Below, piece by piece: positions 58,002 through 64,000 of a DNA stretch of 64,000 bases. Location of the stretch: assembly GCA_012295275.1 (NCBI GenBank), contig CM022665.1, positions 32,436,022 to 32,500,021 on the forward strand, in the 5' to 3' direction. The position numbers and the translations under genes were made by a program. Every line of letters begins with the position of its first letter. Position 1 is the first letter of the stretch. This DNA comes from Chrysomallon squamiferum. Its lineage: Eukaryota > Mollusca > Gastropoda > Neomphalida > Peltospiridae. The notes under the pieces were generated by a model that did not search any database, was not told the origin of the DNA, and saw nothing but the letters and a program-made list of their open reading frames with translations.

Positions 58002-59008
58002 TTATTATTAATGTCATCATCATCATCATAAGTCTTTTTAAAAGTAGCTAGAATCTGAAACCAAAACTGAAATCAAACTTCTGATCTAAGTATCACCTAG
58101 CAAAAAGAATAGATAAAACAACTCTTGTAATTAAAGTAAAGTTTCTCTAACAGCATTTTAAAGAAGATGAAAGAAAAAACTGTGTGCCTCTAGAATGTGA
58201 ATTTTTATTATTGTTTATAATACATCTTGAAACATATTTCCCAAATTCACTTACAATAATTAAGAAATGATTAAACAAAATTTTCAAACATTTTAGAAGA
58301 AAAGCTTGTTCAAGCTGAGATCAGTTTATTTGATGAAGTTGAAAGAGAGGAATTTGAAAAGTATTCATCTGCACCACCACGAAATGCTTTTGAAGAAATG
58401 ATTCAGTGGACTAAGGAGGGAAAGCTTTGGACTTTTCCTATTGATAATGAAGCAGGTAATATTAATATATTTAATATTAGTTTTACCTTAATACTTTGTA
58501 AAATTGTGATATCATTAGAGGAAGGACTAAAACTTACTAGATGGAGAATTGATTTCATAATTCCTAATCTTTTTCTCATTATTATTGTATAAACCTTTTA
58601 AAATACTAAAATGATATAAATTTTTTTCACATAATGTTTTTTACATTTTTTTTATTCATGCACCTTATTTAATAATTTTCTAGAAAATAGTAATGAACAT
58701 GACATATATAAAATCCTTGAATTTAATAATCTGATATTTCAGGAATGGTGGAAGAAAAAAATGTTGAATTTCATGAACACATCTTTCTTGATCACCTCAT
58801 TAGCGATTTCCCTAAAAAGGGTCCTATTAGACATTTCATGGAGTTGGTGACCACTGGCCTTTCTAAAAACCCTTACTTGACCGTTCAGCAGAAGAAAGAA
58901 CACATTCAATGGTTTCGAGACTACTTCAAGGAAAAACAGCCAATTCTGGAAGAAACCCTGGGCTCTGAAGGGATAATTAGTGAAAGAAAAAAAGAAGCTA
59001 AACAATAA
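52487..59008 (+). CDS. MRPS31: Mitochondrial small-subunit ribosomal protein S31
   Basis: Eight exons join in phase: 52487-52542, 53713-53823, 54531-54716, 55178-55236, 57369-57432, 57857-57924, 58297-58455 and 58743-59008, giving 322 residues (human about 395). The N-terminus ([20 protein letters not shown]) is basic and hydrophobic, fitting a mitochondrial import signal. The middle is polar and poorly conserved. The C-terminal third is diagnostic: [73 protein letters not shown] and [10 protein letters not shown]31 is a metazoan-specific protein of the mitochondrial 28S subunit head. A transposon copy occupies the intron at 55237-57368 without touching exons. The gene is complete and divergent from OSTM1. 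Confidence 0.95.
55424..57172 (+). mobile_element. DNA transposon copy 2 with transposase-like remnants (GGGTCATTCC termini)
   Basis: Inverted ends GGGTCATTCCATGTCAAATC (left) and its complement (right) are flanked by TTTA on both sides (55420-55423, 57173-57176). Plus-strand coding remnants lie in three frames: 55877-56092 ([28 protein letters not shown]), about 56088-56245 ([27 protein letters not shown]) and 56236-56751 ([17 protein letters not shown] to the C-terminus). These match, in order, motifs I recall from a widespread uncharacterised transposase-like family of invertebrate genomes (VISD, YFSDG, DGIGG-VKR). The stretch normally lying between FSDG and DGIGG is deleted, and a G run at 56244-56250 shifts the frame. 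The element sits in an MRPS31 intron. The superfamily name is not assigned. Confidence 0.8.
57803..57831. repeat. (GT)n microsatellite
   Basis: GT dinucleotide run about 25 bp upstream of the splice acceptor of MRPS31 exon 57857-57924. Confidence 0.9.
57967..58030. repeat. (TTC)n/(ATT)n/(CAT)n microsatellite
   Basis: Consecutive trinucleotide runs about 40 bp after the donor of MRPS31 exon 57857-57924. Confidence 0.9.
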
Positions 59009-59176
59009 AATAACTATTAACTGTGTTGAGTTAGATGATTAAGATATTAAAATTCTTGTATCCTAATGTTGATATATATTTGTTGTGAATTCAGGTTTCC
59101 ATGGCAGTGCTTAACATACTTTACTAGCAGGTATTTGAATTTCTTTAATTTGTATGTTAAAAAATATTGCCATATA

Positions 59177-59182
59177 AATAAA
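59177..59182 (+). terminator. Probable MRPS31 poly(A) signal
   Basis: AATAAA about 170 nt downstream of the stop codon. Confidence 0.5.
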
Positions 59183-61381
59183 GCAGTAATATTTTCCATT
59201 AACTTTATTCAGTCATGAATATCAAAGATTTTTTTATTTGACTTTATAATATCCATTTTTTTAAATTTACGATTGTTTTAAGAAGGTTTTTTTAATTACT
59301 ATTAATTATTTTTGTTTATTTATTTATACTACGGTTTTTTTTAAAAGAGAAAAGCGTTTACACATACTTTCTGATTTGAAGTTCTTGAAAATCAAAATGC
59401 TATGCACTGACAACAGTTTATTATTAATATTTATTATAAACTATGAAGCAACCATGATGAAACAACAGTTTTACCATATTTCCAACTGAATTATAAAATA
59501 CACAGAAGGAAAAAAATAAACTAGAAACATTGTGTTTGATTATTAGTAGTTTGTTTAAATGTTTCATTCACTGTTTTTGTAAAACACACATACTCTGTAA
59601 CTATTTTATAATTAAACAATTTCAAAGTAAAAATGAAAACATTTATTCTGGTTAAAAAAAAAAAAAAAATTAAAATGTGTGCTTTAGAGAGAAAAATAAC
59701 AAGTTATTTATTTGCTTTGACATAATAAATTGAATGTGCATATGTAGCCTGTTACTGTCACATGCTGTTCACAAATTTCATGAAGAAGTTGCAGAAAACT
59801 GAAATTTGAAAAAACAAAAAACCCAACACATTACTTTGAGATTTTTTATTTCTTTGTTTCCATGTTTGATGGACAACTTCCAATGTATGCATATAACAAA
59901 TGTTAGCTTTTGTTCACAGCAAAATTAAATTTGGTATACAACAACAACAACAATAAAAAATAAAAATAATACAATTGCCTTTGAAGTAAGATCCACAGAA
60001 ATCCACAGAAAAATTATAGTATAACTAATATTAAGATTCCTATTTGAGGACCAGAATATTTTAATTGGATTACTAAAATTAATAACAATTCCTTTAACAA
60101 CATATTGCATTTTTAAGTTACAGCTAAAATTATTTCCACTTCAAAAGTAATCAGTCAAATGCACCAAATTACTGAAGTTTAAATTCAGGTGTTCTATTTT
60201 CCTTTGTGTATTTTGGAAAAGATAAATGTCATTCACTGAATAATTGAAGATAAATGTACAATAAAAAGGATAGCACCTACTGTACAAAGAGAATTAATGC
60301 ACTAGGTGTAAAAAGGAGGACTGATACATGAAACTTTTTGTTTTTAATGTGAACACTCTACTACTGGGTCACACTCTGCTATTGTTTCCTGTACTTATAT
60401 CAGTGTACTAACACTACTCATCATGTTAAAACAAACAACTGAATACAGCATTTATACAGATAAAAAAAGTCTCTGTTTATTATATTTAGTTGTATGTTAA
60501 AATATTTGTTTTACCTTTGTTGATAAATCCACAACACTGCTTCCCATTGATGACACCAGCCAAATGTGTGTGTAATGTAAGACCAAATTCCTTTTTTTTT
60601 TTTTCTTCTATTTAAATGCGCTTCATAGAGATCCAGGTTTCTGCTGGTGATGACAGTGTTTGTCAACTGACAGTTATAATAATGAGAACAACTATCCACT
60701 GTATGCCTGTGCGTAAATATAAATAAGATATTTTGATACAGTAAAATACACTATAAATTTGATAGAATTTAAAACTTAATACAAATTATAAATTTAAAAA
60801 TCTTTAAAAAAATGAAATAACATTTTAGATAACTTATTTCATAGTATTCTGTTTTATTTTTCTTTGTTAATGCATAGCAATGTATAGGTTTATTTATTTC
60901 TTCATTTTTTAAAATATTTTTATACGAGAAGAAGCATCACTGAAAATATTATTGTCATGAAATAATTTTAGAATGAAAAGATACTTTTTAATTTTTTTAA
61001 AAGGTATTCGTAAATTTTATAAATTATTTTTTTCAACAGTCTTGATGTAAAACAACAAGTAAATGTTCAATAGTTAAGATAATTACACTTAAACAAATGT
61101 TACAATTATTTCAATTATTAATTTCAAAAGACACTTTCTGAAAAATGTATTTTAAAAATAAATATTGCTTGCACTGTTAAAACATAGAGAAACTTAAAAA
61201 ATACAAAACCAGTAACTTTAAACAACAATATTTCTGAAAATTGTATTTTAAAAATAAATATCTAATACAATATTAAAACTTGATGCAAAGAGTTAAGAAG
61301 TCATTGTTCTTTGTACAAGAAACTTGGGATGAGTAAGATGTAAGGAAATTAGGATACAGTGTTCAGATGAATAATCAGGAA
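59183..61381. other. Intergenic region upstream of the fibronectin III gene
   Basis: AT-rich, no supported gene. A 62-codon minus-strand frame at 60511-60699 resembles nothing I recognise and lacks neighbouring exons. The region immediately left of 61382 should hold the promoter of the next gene. Confidence 0.55.
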
Positions 61382-61474
61382 ATGGCTGAAGATGTTTATC
61401 AGGATACTAAGACAAGGTTGTGTCAGTTCGTTTCTGGATTCCATCCACTCTGTGTTCAAACCATGCTGACAGAC

Positions 61475-62982
61475 ATGAAAGTAGCTGCCTTTTTCTGCAT
61501 CTTTGTAAGTTTGTATTTCAATTTAAGTAAATAAGGAAAGAGAAAGAAGTCATTATTACATTCTTACAACTATTATTTATTTACTTTATTATTATTATTA
61601 TTATTATTATTATATTTTTTATTATATATAGTTTATTATTTAATCTTTATTTAGTATATACATATTATTAATTCTTGTAGTATGTATTTAATATTAATAT
61701 ATTTATTTAATATTTAAAATTTATTTTCTTAGAATTAATATTATTTATTTGTTTATTTTTATTGTCATTGTCATCATGATTATTATTATTATTTCCTTTA
61801 GTGTTCCAAATATCCACATTTTAGGCTCAAAATAATTACTTATCAATTCAGTTTTAAAATAAATGTTAAAACTGTATTTTATTTATTTATTCATTATATA
61901 GATTTTGGTTGGTTCTAAATGCAGTGGAGAATTTTCTTGTAAGTTAAATAATTTTTTAATCTTTGTACCTTTGTTTGAAAAATGCATAATAGGTTTATGT
62001 TGTTTTATTTTCAAACATTTTGCTATAAAAATAAAAAAGGAATCTCTAATAAATAAGAGTTTACTAAAACAATTTTAATATTAATCTCATAAAGTGTTAT
62101 TTTTTGTTGTTGTTTTTTTATGCAGAACAATGTAATTTTAATCTATGTAAGAAAAATGTAAAGGCCTAAATAATGTTTTTAAAATATATTTTTAACAATT
62201 TGGTAATAAAAAACTTAAGATAGTGTTTTAAATGTCTGACAAATTGTCACAAGCTCTTATATAATAATTATACATACATACATTTAGGTGATAATGACAT
62301 ATTAATCTTAATGACAAGCTGTGTCAAGAGTTATTGTATTAGACCATCGTCTGTTTCACACATCAGACATGACATTTTTACTATTATTTTTCTGTCATCT
62401 TGGCTTGAGTTAATAATAACCACTCAGTAAGGAATCTTTAATACTTCACACAGCTTACAATTCAGTATAACTGTGATACTATTTCAGTTTGTCACAAAAT
62501 AAGAATACTCATTTAGCAATGTATATTTATTCTTTTTCAGCTGTCAGTTTAATGCCAAGAAATCTTAAAGCTGTTGAAGTTGGAATGACATATATAACTT
62601 TAGAATGGGATGCTCCAGATAATAATGGTAGTGACTACATTTACAAGATAGAATCAGTTCCAAACATAAACACTCCAGCTTTATATAGACACTTAAACAT
62701 CCAATTGTTACAGTTAACACCAGGAACTCTGTATAATATATCTGTGACAACCATTAGTGATAAGAAACAGTCATCTCCAGTTTATATTTCACAACTGACT
62801 TGTAAGTTATTACCAGATTATTTATTAAACTACTTTATAAAGGTCGAATAAAGTAATTCACTGAATTTTTTGAAGATAATCTATTCCAGTTTACATTTCA
62901 CAGCTCATTTATAAGTCAGCTAATAACCAATTTTTAATTGCTTATATCTTATTTTATTGTATTATTGTTATTGTTATTGTTA

Positions 62983-63043
<61 letters not shown>

Positions 63044-64000
63044 TTTATTTTGTCAATAAAAATATCTTGTAAGCTGGTTAATAAATTGTTAATAAGCTGC
63101 TTTTTAAAGTTTGAATAAAGTCATTCTGTCAAGTTCTGTTTTCATAACTTAAGTAATGTAACAGTGCCTTAGTACATTTTAAAATTGTAAACATCAGACA
63201 AGTGATTTTATAAAATGATGTTGATATGACAGAAGAAACCCACTAAAAATGTTATGCTCTTCTCAACAGTCAGCAGCAAATGAACTTTTATAAGCACCTT
63301 CCCACAGAGCGAAAGTTTAAAATGCATGTGTGTTAGTGTGGCAATTATGATTAGCAGATGTAACTTATTTGGGTATTTTTTCTCAGCTGCATCAGTTCAG
63401 GTCATATTTATTATTTTCTTTTTGGCATAATTGTAACTAAGGTTTAAATACTGAAATATATATATCTATTAAAATTAGTGTATTTATATGCACATATGTT
63501 TGTAAATATGTGTTGACTAATATTATTTAGCTAAATTTCTTTTCAGTTTGCCATAAATTAAAAAGGCAAAATAATCACAAACATAATAATAATAATAATA
63601 ATCACAACAACAGTGAACTTACTTCATATTATCAAAGAATAAGTTAAAAATAATCTAGTCGTTCGTCTTATTATATATAAATGGTCTTTCTAAACCATAA
63701 ATCAAAACCCTATTAACTCTTAAGTTCTGTTTTAAAACTCCAGTTCCAGATAAACCAAGGATTACTGAAACAGACATCACTTCTGACACTTTAAAATTTG
63801 AGTGGACAGTCAGAGGAACAGTTGACCTGTTTATTCTGCAACTTTGTGAATATATCAGATCTCATACAGCGAACTGCAGTTATGACACAACATATGAAAT
63901 GTCAAAAACATTTAACAGTCTAAAAAGCAACACTCAGTATGAACTGATAATATCAGCAGTTAGAGGAAACTTTACTGGACTGCCTGTCAGAAAAAAGATC
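61475..64000 (+). CDS. 5' end of a secreted or receptor protein with fibronectin type III domains (partial)
   Basis: Four exons join in phase: first exon ending 61504, then 61902-61938, 62541-62801 and 63744 to beyond the window. The chosen start, ATG at 61475, gives MKVAAFFCIFILVGSKCSGE, a typical signal peptide split across exons 1 and 2. In-frame ATGs at 61463 and 61382 would add 4 or 31 residues and place the hydrophobic segment less favourably. Exon 3 encodes one fibronectin type III domain (PRNLKAVEVGMTYITLEWDA ... LTPGTLYNISVTTIS) with both borders in phase 1, as usual for such domains. Exon 4 starts a second (PDKPRITETDITSDTLKFEW ... NTQYELIISAVRG). Tandem FN3 domains after a signal peptide fit receptor tyrosine phosphatases of the PTPRB/Ptp10D kind, tenascin-like or adhesion proteins; the window ends before a decision is possible. 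Confidence 0.8.
62774..63138. repeat. Diverged tandem duplication of an exon end with its intron
   Basis: The exon 3 end and following intron (62774-62875: CCAGTTTATATTTCACAACT, then GAATAAAGTAATTCACTG) recur diverged at 62882-63138 (CCAGTTTACATTTCACAGCT, then GAATAAAGTCATTCTGTC). The second copy is interrupted by an ATT/TTTA microsatellite (62956-63049). Confidence 0.65.
62956..63049. repeat. (GTTATT)n-(ATT)n-(TTTA)n microsatellite
   Basis: Three adjacent simple-repeat types in an intron of the FN3 gene. Confidence 0.95.

Noticed and set aside
60511-60699. 62-codon minus-strand frame between MRPS31 and the FN3 gene
   Set aside because: No family resemblance, no partner exons and a poly-lysine run from a poly(T) tract; likely chance.

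Overview
This window is nuclear DNA of an animal. Genes are split by many short introns with GT...AG borders, the sequence is very AT-rich, and simple repeats are abundant. The proteins recovered by joining exons are typical metazoan ones, including two animal-specific families (OSTM1 and SYCP1). The mix suggests a lophotrochozoan invertebrate, probably a mollusc; that placement is an inference. Exon borders below were set by hand from splice signals, reading-frame phase and remembered family patterns. No searches were run.

Layout, left to right. (1) 329-3192, plus: the 3' end of a single-pass membrane protein with a lectin-like cysteine-rich domain and a CUB-like domain. (2) 3693-9146, minus, convergent with (1): a complete 8-exon 2-oxoglutarate/Fe(II) dioxygenase of the isopenicillin-N-synthase-like type. 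(3) 12103-19687, minus: a complete 6-exon allograft inflammatory factor 1 (AIF1) gene, with introns and 3' flank full of microsatellites, a minisatellite and a long inverted repeat. (4) 19.7-24 kb: intergenic, with a decayed hAT-like element. (5) 24093-26931, plus: citramalyl-CoA lyase (CLYBL), 6 exons. (6) 28301-42539, plus: synaptonemal complex protein 1 (SYCP1), about 30 exons, with a small DNA transposon in one intron. (7) 46260-51810, minus: OSTM1, 6 exons, whose last intron holds a rearranged DNA transposon inside a large inverted repeat. (8) 52487-59008, plus: mitochondrial ribosomal protein S31 (MRPS31), 8 exons, head-to-head with OSTM1 and carrying a second copy of the same transposon in an intron. 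(9) 61475-64000 and beyond, plus: the 5' end of a secreted or receptor protein with fibronectin type III domains.

The genes do not form an operon or a shared pathway; they are ordinary neighbouring loci. The clearest functional link is the 676-bp region between OSTM1 and MRPS31, which probably acts as a shared promoter and carries an ETS-type site and two CACGTG boxes. The least conventional content is the transposon family sharing GGGTCATTCC termini. It is present as two damaged copies plus a terminal fragment, encodes remnants of a transposase-like protein, and in one copy is enclosed by an inverted duplication of flanking DNA. I found no convincing new biological system beyond these elements.
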